From: Melitaea cinxia | Lineage: Eukaryota; Arthropoda; Insecta; Lepidoptera; Nymphalidae | Reading direction: 5' to 3' | Length of the DNA stretch: 64,000 bases | NCBI RefSeq assembly: GCF_905220565.1 | Contig: NC_059398.1 | Span: forward strand, 16,141,210 to 16,205,209 | Shown here: one piece after another, positions 23,428-35,817 of the stretch | How positions within the stretch are numbered: the first letter of the stretch is position 1 | Layout of the letters: every line of letters starts with the position of its first letter | The notes under the pieces: generated by a model | Databases searched by the model: none | The model's input: only the letters and a program-made list of their open reading frames with translations | Told to the model about the DNA's origin: nothing | Position numbers and translations under genes: made by a program

Positions 23428-23717
23428 TCTATAATATAAAAATGAGTCGCTGAATGTGTTGCTAAGCGTAAAACTCGAGAACAGTTGGACCGATTTCGCT
23501 AATTCTTTTTTTAATATATTCCTTGAAGTACGAGGATGGTTCTTACGGAGAGAAAAATTCTAAAAAAAAAAATTAAATTTCCTGAAAAAGTCTAAAAACA
23601 ACACTTTTCTATACTCCCATACAAAAGATTTGTGATAATACTTAAAAGTCAATTTGAACTTTAATACCATACGATAAAGTTTGTGTTAGGCGATACGAAG
23701 TTCGCCGGGTCAGCTAG
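23428..23717 (+). mobile_element. Non-autonomous Helitron, 290 bp
   Basis: It runs from TCTATAATATAAAAATGAGT after A to GGGTCAGCTAG before T. It is almost identical to 12213-12505, differing mainly in the A-run length, so both are recent. Confidence 0.85.
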
Positions 23718-24239
23718 TATAAAAATAAGGAAAAACAGCATCATACAGATTGTTATACAGATATTTAATATGTTGATATTATTAACATATTAATATTTTT
23801 ATGTCTTGAGATAGACGATTCAGTGTCACGTATAAGTTTTCCCAGTCACCCGAGACGATAGCACCTAACAGCGTCGTCAAAATATTGGGTGTTTCAAAAT
23901 AACAATCGCGATGAGTTCCGTAGAATCAACGGTCTCCGAAATTGTTAACAGCGTGACACTTTGATTAAAGATACATGATAATTTCATCAAACAATATTTA
24001 GCCCGATTAATTCAAGTATCAAACAAATTTGAGTTTTTGGTCATTCGTTTCAATATGTAATGTTACCGTCGAACAATTATTCTTTTTTCGAATTATACCC
24101 AGTTTGACATAGATTGCCACAAACCTTCGTAATCGCCTTCAAATATTTTAGAGAAATTTTCGGACAAACCCGTCAAACACGGAATTTTTTTACAAATGTT
24201 TGATCCAAATTGTGATGTTTGACAAACGGTTTGATTTTT

Positions 24240-24981
24240 AACCGACTTCCAAAAAAGGAGGAGGTTCTCAATTCGACTGTATTTTTTTTTTAATATGTTA
24301 CATCAGAACTTTTGACCGTGTGGACCGATTTCGACAATTTTTTTTTAATCGAAAGGTGGTATGTGTCAATTGGTCCCATTTAAATTTATTTGAGATCTAA
24401 CAACTACTTTTCGAGTTATATCTAATAATGCGTTTTTACTTGACGCTTTTTTCGTCGACCTACGTTGTATTATACCGCATAACTTTCTACTGGATGTACC
24501 GATTTTGATAATTCTTTTTTTGTTGGAAAGGAGATATCCTTAGTTTAGTTTTGATAAGGAAATCAGAATCTGATGATGGGTTCCCAAAGAAATCGAGGGA
24601 AACTCTTGAAAATCCGCAATAACATTTTACTGGGTGTACCGATTTTGATAATTCATTTTTTGTTGGAAAGAAGATATCCCTAGTTTAGTACCATGATAAG
24701 GAAACCAGGATCTGTTGATGGAATCCCAGAAAAATCAAGGGAAACTCTTGAAAATCCGCAATAACTTTTTACTGGGTGTACCGATTTTAATAATTTTAAT
24801 TTAATCGAAAGCTGATGTTTGTCATGTGGTCACATATAAATTTTATTGAGATCTGATAACTACTTTTTGAGTAATCTTTGATAACGCGTAGTTACTTGAC
24901 TATTTTTTCGTCGATCTACGTTGTATTACTTGTCGATGTAATTGAAGTCGGTTTTTTTTCGTTTGCGAGCAAATACAATTA
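24240..24981 (+). mobile_element. Non-coding repeat with AACCGACTTC ends, two internal modules
   Basis: It begins AACCGACTTCCAAAAAAGGA and near the right end has GAAGTCGGTT, followed by CGTTTGCGAGCAAA and ACAATTATT. A ~145-bp module (ACTGGGTGTACCGATTTTGA to GAAAATCCGCAATAAC) occurs twice in full. Other copies are 39201-39840 (one module) and 49363-50115 (two). I know this as a common lepidopteran repeat but not its class. The inverted AACCGACTTC suggests a MITE. Confidence 0.7.
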
Positions 24982-25364
24982 TTAAAGATAGCATACGATC
25001 TTTAAGTTAAGAATAAATTACGTACGTAAATTCTAATATTATAAGATATTAGAGATATTTCCACCACACAAAGAAATAGTATGTTAAATTTAAAAGTGCT
25101 AAAACGTTAAATGTTATATTTTCCCATAGACAAGCGCGAAATTAAAACCACGAAATAGTGCAAATCACTTAACAGGTTCTAATTAATCAAATCAAGGACA
25201 ATTGATTTCACACGTTTTGTGTTTAGTGTATCGTTTTTAGCAACTAATTGGTTTAAAATAAACAGACATTTAAAAAAAAGAACACAGTTTTGCTTTGTTT
25301 TTAAAGAGTGGATAAATGAGCAAACAGCTCTACTATCTGATGAAAATAATTAGCGGCTACTACC

Positions 25365-25437
25365 TACTATCGAACCCACAACCCCCGGAGCAGAAAGCAG
25401 GGTCACTACAAACTGCGTCAACGGGGGCCAATGTAGT
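25365..25437 (-). repeat. SINE head, tRNA-like (family S1)
   Basis: Reversed it reads GTTGACGCAGTTTGTAGTGA, then CTGCTTTCTGCTCCGGGGGT and GTGGGTTCGATAG. This is a decayed A/B-box tRNA-like head matching 41745-41990. Confidence 0.55.
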
Positions 25438-25939
25438 ATGTAAATACTTTTTACATATTCTATTAAACAGTGCGTTAGTCGAGCACAAATGAAATTGGAA
25501 GACGACTTTAGCACCTATGCTGGTGAGATACCAGTACCTGCCAAAATTTCTTCACAAATCACTATTAACTGACGCTTCCTTCACAAAACTGCTGGTGCCA
25601 TTATAGAATAATAAAAATAATGTACACGATCTCTGTAGTAGCTTTGAGTCATATTGTAAGATATATTTTGCTGTGAGTCTTACCACAGTCGAGAATATAA
25701 CAAGTTAAGTATATTTGTGGTTGTCTTCATGAAACAACAATTATGCTTCCATTATAATATTATTTTTAGTAAAAATGTGTAAAAGTGTTCAAATAATTAC
25801 AAATATTTGATTAAACAAAAACTATTTTTTTTTTTATCGAAACAGAATCTAAAATTTTAAATTCAAACTGTTAAAACTAAAGTTAAAAAAGGAGTAAATG
25901 AGCACAAAAATAAAACAGAAAATGTAATTAATATTCTGA

Positions 25940-26080
25940 TTTTATGGCTTTCACTAGTGCCGAGATAGTTCAGATAATGTCGCCAACGTCACGTGGAAAG
26001 GAGAAAATACTAAGGAGATTCGTCGGTGAATTAGATTACCATTGATAACTTGTATAGAATTTTGAAAAGTAGCATTGCGA
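25940..26080 (+). repeat. Dispersed repeat with GATAGTTCAGATAATG core
   Basis: It is a diverged relative of 3670-3790: GTCGCCAACGTCACGTGGAA then AGATTCGTCGGTGAA and TATAGAATTTTGA. Confidence 0.45.
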
Positions 26081-26082
26081 AA

Positions 26083-26285
26083 TCATTACATAGTATAAGT
26101 CCCATGCCGCTGTTTGTATGCTTAGATCTTTAAAACTACACAACGGATTTTGATGCGGTTTTCTTTAGTAAATAGAGTAATTCCAAAAGAAAATTTATAT
26201 GTAAAATAGGTACATGCATAATATACTCGTAGTAGAGGAACACTGATCGTTTTAGCAACCGTTCGAATCCGGGGCGGGGCGCTAG
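26083..26285 (+). mobile_element. Non-autonomous Helitron, 203 bp
   Basis: It starts TCATTACATAGTATAAG after A and ends CGGGGCGCTAG before T. The inside carries AACGGATTTTGATGCGGTTT, matching 46186-46901. Confidence 0.75.
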
Positions 26286-26622
26286 TAAATATATAAAATA
26301 TTATAAATAAATTATACAATATTAAATAATTAGTATAAAAAGTAAAGTATCTTTAACAAAAACTTTGAATTTGTGTTGCTACGTTAAAATCCATTAACTA
26401 GTTTTTAACTAAACCGATATAATATATTGAAGAAAACGTTAAATTTGTATTTTTTTTTTTTCTATAGACTTATAATTTATTCCCTTTCTTCGTTAGCATT
26501 CCACTTATACTCATACAGTTAAAAAATCGTCATAATCAAAAACCTCAGTCAACTCCCAGAAGACAGGCTTGTTAATTATTAACTTTTTACACATAAGGTA
26601 TTGTAATTGTTTATAAATTAAT

Positions 26623-26860
26623 AGCTGATCCGGCAAACTTTATACCGCCAAATATAAATCAATCGCCGAAATGTATGTAGGCACATAACTTCACATTTGT
26701 TGTTGTTTTAAAATGTATCCCCAAGAGTGAAATGCAAAGGACTATAGTCCATACAGCCTAATCTGATTTTGTAAGTTTCATTCCGGTATAACAAAGGTCG
26801 GAACCAAGTCTGAAGTAACTTCATTTTTCTCTAATACTTAACTTCAGAGTTCCGATCGAC
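26623..26860 (-). mobile_element. Helitron-like fragment
   Basis: The left edge TAGCTGATCCGGCAAAC resembles a reversed Helitron 3' end. The interior at 26701-26759 matches, reversed, the 68-bp insert in the 5' LTR of the gypsy element (54602-54669) with about five mismatches in 59. Confidence 0.55.
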
Positions 26861-27866
26861 TGCACTAAGTTGAATGATTCTTTTTTTTTCAGCCAAAAAG
26901 TTTGTATTTAAAAAAATCAAATTGTTCACACAAAAAATATGCCAGAACGAGGTTCACTAGTTATTAATGTCATGGAACTAAAATTATTAATATATCAATT
27001 AATTAAAATCTTAGTCTGACAAAAAAAAATTGTAAAACAATATTTTGGGCTATATTAGGCGTGTCTTGCTTTAAAAACACGAACCCTTTTATAGATGGGA
27101 TAACTTTTTGCATAAAAGCATACCTACCTGAACACCTTTTACCACAAAAAAATTTAAAAAAATTTCATTTTTAATTTATTTATTCATATGAATATAAAAT
27201 GCCTATTAACTAGTAACACACCGTGTGTCGAGTTCATTGTCGCTTCGTCCTTGTGTATTTTTAGATGTTTCTCGATATTTTTGTACGTCACTTGTTACGC
27301 TTGTTACTTCAAAATGTTGCCAGGGAGAATATTTGAATATTCCATCTTCACATAATAAATTGACAAGTTTTTAAATACCCACTTTACGATAATTATTTAT
27401 TTTTATCTGATATTACATCTGACAAAGATTGTATGTTAATTTTAATGTTATTATAAACAATTATAAATAATCTAATTAATTGTAAGTTGTAATAAAAATA
27501 ATGATTATTATTATTTCATGAACTAGAAGTTGTTTCAAGTCTTAACTCGCATTTAATTGTTATTTATTACAATTGCTTAACAATAATACACATCAATAAA
27601 TCAACAGTTTCTTTGAGTCACAGAAAGATATTGTACGGCCTACATGAACGGATAAACATAAGAACTTAATTTTTAATGTCTTTAAAGTCTGAAACCATTA
27701 TCTTGTCGAAGTTATCCGGCACTTTAATAGAACATAATATATTCTAGAACCGTAATGGCGTCTTATCAACGTGAGGGTTGAGATATTGCAAATGGGTAGG
27801 CTTTGAGGCCGATCGTTAAATAAGTAATTTTAGTTGTTTAAAATCTTGACAAGCTTTCTGTAATAA
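26861..27866. other. Unassigned AT-rich intergenic DNA
   Basis: I see no gene or clear element in this stretch. Confidence 0.4.
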
Positions 27867-28151
27867 TCTATACAAATAAATAAAATTGGAGTAGATATGG
27901 ATGTACACACGATACATATACCAAAATAACATTTTTAAACATTTTTGTCAGTCTGTCTGTCTGTCTGTTCCGGCTAATCTTTGAAACGGCTAGGCCGATT
28001 TTGACAGGACTTTCACTTGCAGATAGCTGATGTAATAAGGAGTAGCCTAGGCTACTTTTATGTTAGAAATTTATTTATTTTATAACTCTGCGAACTGAGC
28101 AATAACGTTTTTTATTAAATTCCACGCGGACGAAGTCGCGTGCACAGCTAG
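27867..28151 (+). mobile_element. Non-autonomous Helitron, 285 bp
   Basis: It starts TCTATACAAATAAATAAAAT after A and ends GTGCACAGCTAG before T. It contains (CTGT)n near 27951 and the family text CGGCTAGGCCGATTTTGACA. The same family, inverted, lies at 42750-43016. Confidence 0.8.
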
Positions 28152-28756
28152 TGACATTTTGATGATTTTACTAACGATTGTATAGATAGCTAAGTAATTT
28201 TATTTTTAACTTTTTTTAATCCATAAGTTACAATAAATAAACGTCAAAAAATATATTTCTTAGTGTAGTAGATTTTACACAATCGTTATTACTGTTGATA
28301 ATTTTACCCATCTTAAACTACAGATAAAAACATATGCAGACGACACAAATTAAAAAAAAAAAAGGTAAGATAATAAAAAAGTATATCTAACTACATTTTC
28401 AAAGAGTTAATCGTACAACTAGCTATAAATTAAATTGTTCCGCTATGCACCTGTCGTCGAGAGAACATTTCTGAAAGACGAACGCATAAAACGCGCTCGA
28501 CTTCCCTAACCGATGCATGTTTACAAAACAAAAAATAGAGATCAATTGAAAAGCAGTAATGAACGTATAATTTCAAAATGAGAACATTTATAAAAAACGA
28601 TCCGTTAAGGGGGCCATTGACGGTCAGTTCAACTGATCAGTTTAACTGATAAGTTTTGCGCGCTCTCCGAAATTTGATCGTGAGTGTAGAACCATCGCTC
28701 CAGAGTTTTAACTGACGACGCGCCACGTAAATCCATCCCGGCGCGTCGCGCCGAAC

Positions 28757-29844
28757 TAGGATTGTTGATAAAATATCGATATATCGAAATATCGATATTT
28801 ATTACTAATATTAATTTGATATTGAAATTTTAATATCGACACTCGATATTTTGAAGTAAAACTTCTTTACGCACACTTGACTTGGGAAGTAAGCTGGTAA
28901 ATACGTACTGAGAGTGTCACGAAAAGTGTGATCAGGCGAGGCAAACGGAAGTTGAGAGGGACACATTAGTTAATGAAAGTAGAAAGAGAGACAGACTTAT
29001 GTTTCGTAACGCTTTGTTTTTATTAAGTAAATTTTTATTATTTTATTTTTTCTCGTCAATTATTTAAACTAGAACATAATGATAAGTTTATTATGTTCTA
29101 CTTTAATCCACTAACTTCTTCTAATCTACTGAACTTTATTTACACTACATTATTTTTTTAACCGACTTCCAAAAAAAGAGGAGGTTCGGAGGAAATGTAA
29201 TTTTCGTAGGCGATTCTTCACGCAGAGAAAAAGAAACAACTTCATCCTCATGGGATAGACATGAAAATATGATATTACTCTTGAAAAATTTGTCTAATGA
29301 CTTTTTGTCACAATTTTTGTTACCTACATACCTGCTGAATTAAGGCAGTATTTAGATCAACCAAATATTTCAAAGTCATTAAATGCACTAAAAATTTGGA
29401 TTGATAGTAAACATTCTACTCTGGTGCTATCGGAAATAGCTGTTGAATATTATTTAATCAAAAAACAAAAAATAAAGCTGTTAAATATTCGATTTCTTTT
29501 GCTACATCTATAGCATTTGAACGAATTACTTCTTTAATCAATCTTTAAGTGCCTAATAATCGTAATAGTCAAAGAACTGCGCATATAAAACAACGAGTAT
29601 TTTTAAAAACTCTTACTGAATATTGGTACACATTATTGTTTTATTAAAATTGAACAATAATTACTTAGAATCTTACATTTTAATACACTTATAATTTAAT
29701 TTGTTTTACAAATATACTGAATTATAAACTGTGTAAATTATTTTTGAGCCGACTTATGTTTATTTATTTTTTTAAACAAAGGCGATTAAATCAAATCGAA
29801 AAAATATCGATATATCGATATTTTAAAAAATATCAACAACCCGA
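28757..29844 (+). mobile_element. Decayed hAT element nested in the Harbinger-like element
   Basis: The tips TAGGATTGTTGATA and TATCAACAACCCGA are inverted repeats (12 of 14). They are followed inward by runs of ATCGATATATCGATA. The flanking 8 bp, CGCCGAAC (28749-28756) and CGCCCAAC (29845-29852), match at 7 of 8, the duplication length of hAT elements. The inside holds a broken hAT C-terminal coding region and a 45-bp scrap of the AACCGACTTC repeat at 29160. Confidence 0.75.
29240..29475 (+). pseudogene. hAT transposase C-terminal (dimerisation region) remnant
   Basis: A short frame encodes SSWDRHENMILLLKN, then after a break AELRQYLDQPNISKSLNALK followed by IWIDSKHSTLVLSEIAVEYY. The Tyr-Leu...Pro stretch, the Trp in ALKIWIDSKHS and the LSEIAVEYYL helix are those of the hAT family dimerisation region near the C-terminus. 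The catalytic RNase H-like part is absent, and stops and frameshifts follow. The piece is therefore a fossil of the element that contains it, 28757-29844. Confidence 0.65.
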
Positions 29845-30109
29845 CGCCCAACTGCCCGTGTGTGTGTGTAATCGTCATTCCAACCAATCGCGTCATTTTG
29901 CTCGCAGCGTCCGCGGTGATTGAGAGTGTACTAGTGTAGTTTTTGTATTTAAAACGTCGGCGACAGTGTCCCCTAGACGAATCATAACGACAGAATTTAT
30001 TGAAAAATATGAAAATTCAGAATGTTTGTGAAAAACGGACGAAAATTATAACATTTAAAAAAAAAGTTTTATTTTACACCTACTATTTTTTTTAATACAT
30101 ATTTATAAC

Positions 30110-30262
30110 ATATACACACGGTCGTTTCTTCCTACAGTAATCAATGTAATGCTTGTGGTATAGGTAACTGCCGGCTGATGTAGATACTTTTTTTATAAAT
30201 ACATATAAATAACACTTAGAAATAAATAAATACATTTATAATTAATGGCATTAACGACACCG
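30110..30262 (-). repeat. SINE S1 tail fragment
   Basis: The tail matches 40-180 of the window (ACGGTCGT, ATGCTTGTGGTATAGGTAAC) and reversed 41880-41960. The tRNA-like head is missing. Confidence 0.45.
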
Positions 30263-30614
30263 TGCATGATCGATTGCCCATTGACATACTTATTACAAAT
30301 GAGGTACAACTAATAATAATAACTTTTCATATAAAATTATAGATCATTGTAGACCAGTACATGGCAACAAACAGTAGCCGTTTAAGAATTAATGTTTCTT
30401 CTTCTTAATCAGAATCCACTTTTTTTTCTCGACAAAAATAGGTAATACCTACACGTCCTTTAAACAGCCCGGTCGGACGAAAACTGAAGGGCCGGAGTGA
30501 CGCCAGTCAATGGGCAAATATTTCAACTGACGCGAAAAACTGATCAGTTGGACTGATCAGTCCAACTGATCAGTCCAACTGATCAGTTCAACTGACCGTC
30601 AATGGCCCCCTTTA

Positions 30615-31150
30615 GGCATGCGTTGGCGCACGAGCCCGTAACATCTGCTCGCTGATTGGTCGGTTTTTTGTCCGATATTCGAAATAAATCGAGCGTCTTC
30701 AGTCGTTGTCAGTATGTGTGTAATTACGGCGGTGTGCAGACGTGTCTCTCACCTGCGGGCATTGCTGAATAATAGCCCTTTTTATAGTCAAAAGAATAAA
30801 ATGTTTTATTGAATAAAAATTGTATTCTCAAAAGTATTGCTGACTGCAACATTGTATACAAAAGTATCATTTAAGTTAATGATTATTTTCTTTAAGCGAT
30901 AATGATTATTTTATTTTGTTGGTGAATTTTTCGAAGGAACAACAAAGTTTCACTGTAAAATGCGTCATTTTAAAAACTCGTTATTGTATTTTATTTTTCG
31001 TGTTTCATACTTTTATGTGACGACGAAGTATCGTTCGGCATTTATTGAAAGAGGTTTTATAGGCTTTTGTGGAATAAATTTCGCTTCATTTGTATTCATA
31101 TAATTTTGATAAATAAAAGATTCACTGAAAGTAAAGCGAAAGTCTTAAAT
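30615..31150 (+). other. CpG-containing unique stretch, possible promoter-like DNA
   Basis: The interval 30615-30770 is richer in CpG than its surroundings and has CGTCTTCAGTCGTTGTCAGT, similar to an insect initiator context. No exon follows that I can recognise. The Harbinger-like element inserted directly beside it at 28608-30611. Confidence 0.2.
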
Positions 31151-31154
31151 GATT

Positions 31155-31311
31155 CATAGGCTGAAAAGTTTGTTTGTTTGTTTAAGCGCGTTAATTTCAG
31201 GAGCTACTGGTTCAAATAGAAAAATTATTTTGCGTTGGATAGTCCATTCACCAAGGAATAAGTTAAATAAATCTTTGTACTAAATAAACGCGTGTGAAGC
31301 GGTGTGGTAGA
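31155..31311 (+). mobile_element. Helitron-like remnant
   Basis: It contains AAAAGTTTGTTTGTTTGTTTAAG as in 44459-44480, the phrase GGAGCTACTGGTTCAAAT, and an end GGTAGAGCTAG before T. The 5' start is eroded. Confidence 0.45.
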
Positions 31312-32812
31312 GCTAGTGATTCATTAAAAAAAAAAATTCAAATAGAAAATTATTTATCACTTGTTGACTTTGTTTGTTAAAAGTATATTAGTATTTCGTA
31401 CTTATAGAAGTTTTCTAACATGATTTATAATATTAAGCGAATCTCAATTTACTTTTTGTAATATTTGCTTTAAAAAATTTCTTCTTTGACATCCTGGCGT
31501 TTTAATTACGCAATAAATAATTTATCAAAGGCTTATCTTAAATTGCTTATTACAGGTGTGTTGTGAATAACGCTCAAACCATCTCTGCAATGACAGCGAA
31601 TGAGGAAACACACATACTCGACTAAGCGAAGCGATTGCGATTGCAACATACTTTATAAAAGATAAATAAATTTCTTTAGTAACAAAACGCTAAAAAGAAG
31701 CCATACTTTTTTAATTAGTAACGTGTTGGAGCACTAACTAACTTTATTAAATTTTGTGAAATTTTGGATATATTATATACATACAAATAGATATAATGTA
31801 TAAAAACCCATAGATTGTTTTATTTCAATATCAAACGGAAATAAAATAATCGTTAGGCCTTAAAAAATAAAATTCAGCACCGTTTTATAGAAGATAATTT
31901 ACAACCCAAAAACAGTTTTTTTTGTGATAGTTTAAAATTATATGTAACTTTATTCCCAAACATTATTATTAAAAAATTAATACAATAATTTCAAAATAAT
32001 CTCAATCTACCCACGATTATCACGAAAAGCGCTATCCGATCGAGAAAATCCAGTAAACGTACAAAACACTCGCGTCGGTCTTTTGATGTGACGTAGATGG
32101 AATGTCTCGAGTTTCGGTCGGACAGACGGACAGGTCGCACCTGCCTCCACTTCCTGCTCACCACCTTTTTTTTCTCCTCCTGGTATTTCCTGAACGCCCT
32201 CCTGTTCCAGACTAATCATTCAACAGATGCCTTTGTTTAACGATTTTGTCAAAATAACGATTGGATATAATTGGTGTGATTACGTCTGTACTTAATTTCT
32301 TTAATTTGAGATAATTGATTAAATGAGCAGATTATTTTTTACATACATTATGTACAAATACGTCGTACCTTTAATATTGTAATTGTTATGCTACAATTAC
32401 AATAAGAATTCTCGTTAATTTTTATTACAAATTAATTTGTATGACATTCCACTACTGTTCAAAGGTTTTTGCATGATAAAAATCACAGAGTCGCTATAAC
32501 GTGTAATGGACATTACTGTTTTGTTTTTCTACGTATATATTTTAGTCTGCATTTATATCTACGAAACCACATTAATATCAGTTATTGATATAATAAGAAC
32601 ATTATTCTTCTTCTTATGATACTTTACGAAAACATGAATCCGCCGTTGTACGTACAAAAATAGTCACACGAAATTATATAATTGTCAAAACATTTAATAG
32701 ACATTATTCCTAGATTTTAAGTATGTATTCGTACTAGACAACTTTAATGTAAGTTATTGATTTCATCTCAAAAACGTAATTCACTTTCAGTACTTTATGA
32801 AAGACACTTTGA
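31312..32812. other. Unassigned intergenic DNA
   Basis: The stretch is mostly AT-rich. A less AT-rich patch at 32015-32215 gives a 70-codon minus-strand frame (MISLEQEGVQEIPGGEKK...) without recognisable features. It could be a piece of exon or simply low-complexity purine-rich DNA. Confidence 0.3.
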
Positions 32813-33075
32813 AGTAGGACGCAGAAGGAAATATCCTGCTCCAAATCAAGAACAGTTCGACTTGGGACGTACCTTAAAGTTACAGAAGATCGCTAAATAA
32901 GCTCTCAAGCAGTGTTGTGTCCCTGTGGTCTGTAAGGTGACCAAAACTCCTGGGGGATCGGGAGTAGAGTCGGCAACACGCTTGCGATGCTTCTGCTTTT
33001 GAAGGCGTCTGTAGGCTACGGTAACCGCTTACCATAATCAGGTAAGCCATACCTACGTTTTTTTTTCCGATCTAT
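32813..33075 (+). repeat. LINE 3'-end copy (family B)
   Basis: The marks are ATATCCTGCTCCAAATCAAG, TCTCAAGCAGTGTTGTG, GGGGGATCGGGAGTAGAGTC and CTTACCATAATCAGGTAAGC. Confidence 0.65.
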
Positions 33076-33606
33076 GGATGTATCAAAAAAAAATACCTTC
33101 ATGTAATTTGTCTCTGTAACCAATTAATCTGTACGGCCAGTTTATTGTTCGCGGCGAAATGACTTACAGAAGACTTAACGACTTTCTTTAATACTATTCA
33201 TGTCGTTTTTTAATCTATCCGAAATTTCGATTGTTTTTTTTTTTTTTTTTTGTTCAAGGTATATTCAGTACATTTTATTCCCACATCGTTCTGCGGTGGG
33301 AAAGACTTCGAACAATGTTTGACAGTTTTGTCTGACTTCCGTTCTAGATTTTTTTGTCTGACTCTGTCTCTCCGTATGTGTCATATTACGTATTTGATTT
33401 TGTTGTTGTATTGTTTTTGTATCTGTGTGAAATATAACTTGAGAAACTGTGTGATTTGTGCAAAACTGGATTAAATATGTTTTTTTTTTAATAATTTTGG
33501 TATAATTTAAAAAAAAATACTTATGTTTGACTATATATGCTGTATTAAAAATTATTAATGGAGCATTATAAAAATACCAATAACATACAGTAGAATACTC
33601 TTTATT

Positions 33607-33935
33607 TGGCGCTTCGGTCACAGCCATGGATTGTGCCTGTTGCACTGGCGCTTGCGGCCCCGCACATGACAAACATTTGTATTGGCCATACAGGTGTTTG
33701 CCGTGGTCTGGGTGTTTGTGCAGTCTTTGTGGGTCTCTCCACCGTGCCTCGGAGAGCACGTTAAGCCATCGGTCCCGGTTGTTATCATGTACACCTGATA
33801 GCGATCGTTACTCATAGTAGGGAATATATCCGCCAACCCGCATTGGAGCAGCGTGGTGGATTAAGCTCTGATTCTTCTCCTACATGGGAAAAGAGGCTTA
33901 TGCCCAGTAGTGGAATACTACAGGCTGAAGCGAAG
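33607..33935 (+). repeat. Long SINE/LINE-tail copy (family S2)
   Basis: It opens with a tRNA-like head (TTGGCGCTTCGGTCACAGCC). The body is TATTGGCCATACAGGTGTTT and GTGGTCTGGGTGTTTGTG. The 3' part is GGAGCAGCGTGGTGGATTAA to TGCCCAGTAGTGGAATACTA. Overlapping frames on both strands here are not genes. Body and tail also occur separately elsewhere in the window. Confidence 0.65.
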
Positions 33936-34162
33936 AATACTCTTTATTGTATACACTAAAAATAAACAAAAAAGAACAAAAGAAGGAAGGGCGATCTTTT
34001 CTAGACAACCTTTGGTCAAATGATGTAATGATAACAAAGCGGAGAGAAGATGTACTAAAGATAATAATAATTGAATTAAATAAATATCACTAACATATTT
34101 TTTCAAATAAACACGGACATACAAGTAATAACTTATAGAATATTTGCTTTATATTATAAACC

Positions 34163-34332
34163 AGGCGCCACACGGTTTAACTGTCGGGATAAAAAGTAGC
34201 CTATGCCTTATTCTAGATATCCAGCTACCAAGTTTCATTAAAATCGGTCCAGTAGTAATTGCGTGAAAGAGTAACAAATATACATTCTATCCAACCTTAC
34301 AATCTTTCACATTTATATTATGAGTAAATATA
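34163..34332 (-). repeat. Helitron-like fragment
   Basis: The family phrase CGGGATAAAAAGTAGCCTAT, then AAAATCGGTCCAGTAGTAAT and GCGTGAAAGAGTAACAAATA, is present. The CTAG end is lost. Confidence 0.5.
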
Positions 34333-35298
34333 ATATGAGTACTTTTTAAATTAGTATGATTATATCTTCCTCAGAAAGGTAAACAACCTAAGAGACACAA
34401 CCTAATTATTATTACCTACACTTGCATTTATGTGCAACTATATACTTATCTTTGTAATACATAACAGTATCTAATAAGTATCTAATAATAAATTACATAA
34501 TTCGTTACATCGATCATAAATTTTTTCATAAAATGACAGGATAATAATAAATAATTTCAGACTCCATTATAACTTATACCATAAAAGTTTCCATTAATTT
34601 TTCCTATTAAATTAATGACGTATTAAATAATTACAAAGTTGCTTTTATATATGTAGCAAAGTAATTCATACGCTTAACTTTAAATTAAGCAAAAAATTTG
34701 ACATACGATGTAAAAAAAAAACAAATAAATGCGGTAGTTTATAATCTGCGACCACTAGCGCAGCAATCAGTTCTTGATTTGACTAATTCATCGATTTCAA
34801 TAATTTCTTCCTGGCAAATTTTTTATTTACATCGTTCTTATTAGTATAACATCCACAGCGTATTGTAAATTCGGAGACAGTTAGTACTTCTGTGAAGATC
34901 TGGTAGCAGATAACTCACAGCAAAGTGTCGAGCTTACAGCTGGCGCGATGCCAACGTTTTCGCTTACAGAGAAGCATCTCTCTTGCAACGCGGATTGACA
35001 TCTACAAGACTTTTGACAGTAATTTAGTCATAACAGTTCCGTCAAACCCTCCGTCAATTTTGGCTGATATCATACTGAAATTATATTTTGTTATATAGGA
35101 AAAATCACAGATATAGACATCATTAGCATAGCTTTTAATACAGATACCTTTCTAATAACTTTATTTCACATTTTACCTATATGTACGAGTATATGTGTGT
35201 ATTTTAGTTATACCGAAAAGTATCTAATTTTATTGACTAGCTAATGACGACATGGTATTAAGCCAGTCATTTATATGACGTGCAAAGATTATTATTTA
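34333..35298. other. Unassigned intergenic DNA
   Basis: I see no gene. The stretch 34870-35030 is less AT-rich and unique within the window. Confidence 0.35.
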
Positions 35299-35615
35299 CT
35301 AGCTGACCCGGCAATCGTTGTCTTGCCGCTAAACGCTATTAAAAATAGGGGTTGATGGTAGAGGGTTGAAAATTTAGCGTTATATGTATTTTTTAATGTT
35401 GTATCATTAAAAAATAGAAATTAAAAATTTTGTCTAAAAAATAAAAAATAAAAATTTAGGGGTGGACTACCCTTAACATTTAGGGAGATGAAAAATAGAT
35501 GTTGGCCGATTCTCATAGATACCGGATAAGCACAAAAAATTTCATCAAAATCGGTCAAGCCGTTTCGGAGGAGTATGGCAACGAAAACTGTGACACGAGA
35601 ATTTTATATATTAGA
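35299..35615 (-). mobile_element. Non-autonomous Helitron, 317 bp
   Basis: Reversed it starts TCTAATATATAAAATTCTCG and ends with GGGTCAGCTAG before T. It includes CCGAAACGGCTTGACCGATT. Related pieces lie at 61759, 62012 and 63165. Confidence 0.8.
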
Positions 35616-35817
35616 TATTATCACTCTACAAAACGACGCACCTAATACTTTAGCACTCCATAGATCTTAAATTAAAACTCGAGCCAGAAATATGTTTAGG
35701 CTCATGAGTAGCAAATGAAAAAATAGTTAACATTTATGATCTACTTATATAATTTTAACTTACAATTCTTCCGTTGATATTACGACATGAGAGTCATTTT
35801 ATTGATAGTATTTAATT

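Larger units (their letters stand above)
28608..30611. mobile_element. PIF/Harbinger-like non-autonomous element carrying a nested hAT
   Basis: The ends are inverted repeats: AGGGGGCCATTGACGGTCAG on the left and its complement on the right (about 33 bp). They are flanked by TTA at 28605-28607 and 30612-30614. The 3-bp TWA-type duplication and A/G-rich tips fit PIF/Harbinger elements. After removing the nested hAT and its duplication, about 0.9 kb remains with no transposase. Both subterminal parts contain strings of the palindrome CTGATCAG, densest at 30545-30590. Confidence 0.75.

Noticed and set aside
32007..32219. 70-codon minus-strand ORF as a host exon
   Set aside because: There is no domain, no supported splice context and no neighbouring exons. 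It is left as unassigned sequence.
33250..33759. 74- and 164-codon ORFs on opposite strands
   Set aside because: The low-complexity hydrophobic frame and the S2 repeat account for them. There are no conserved motifs.
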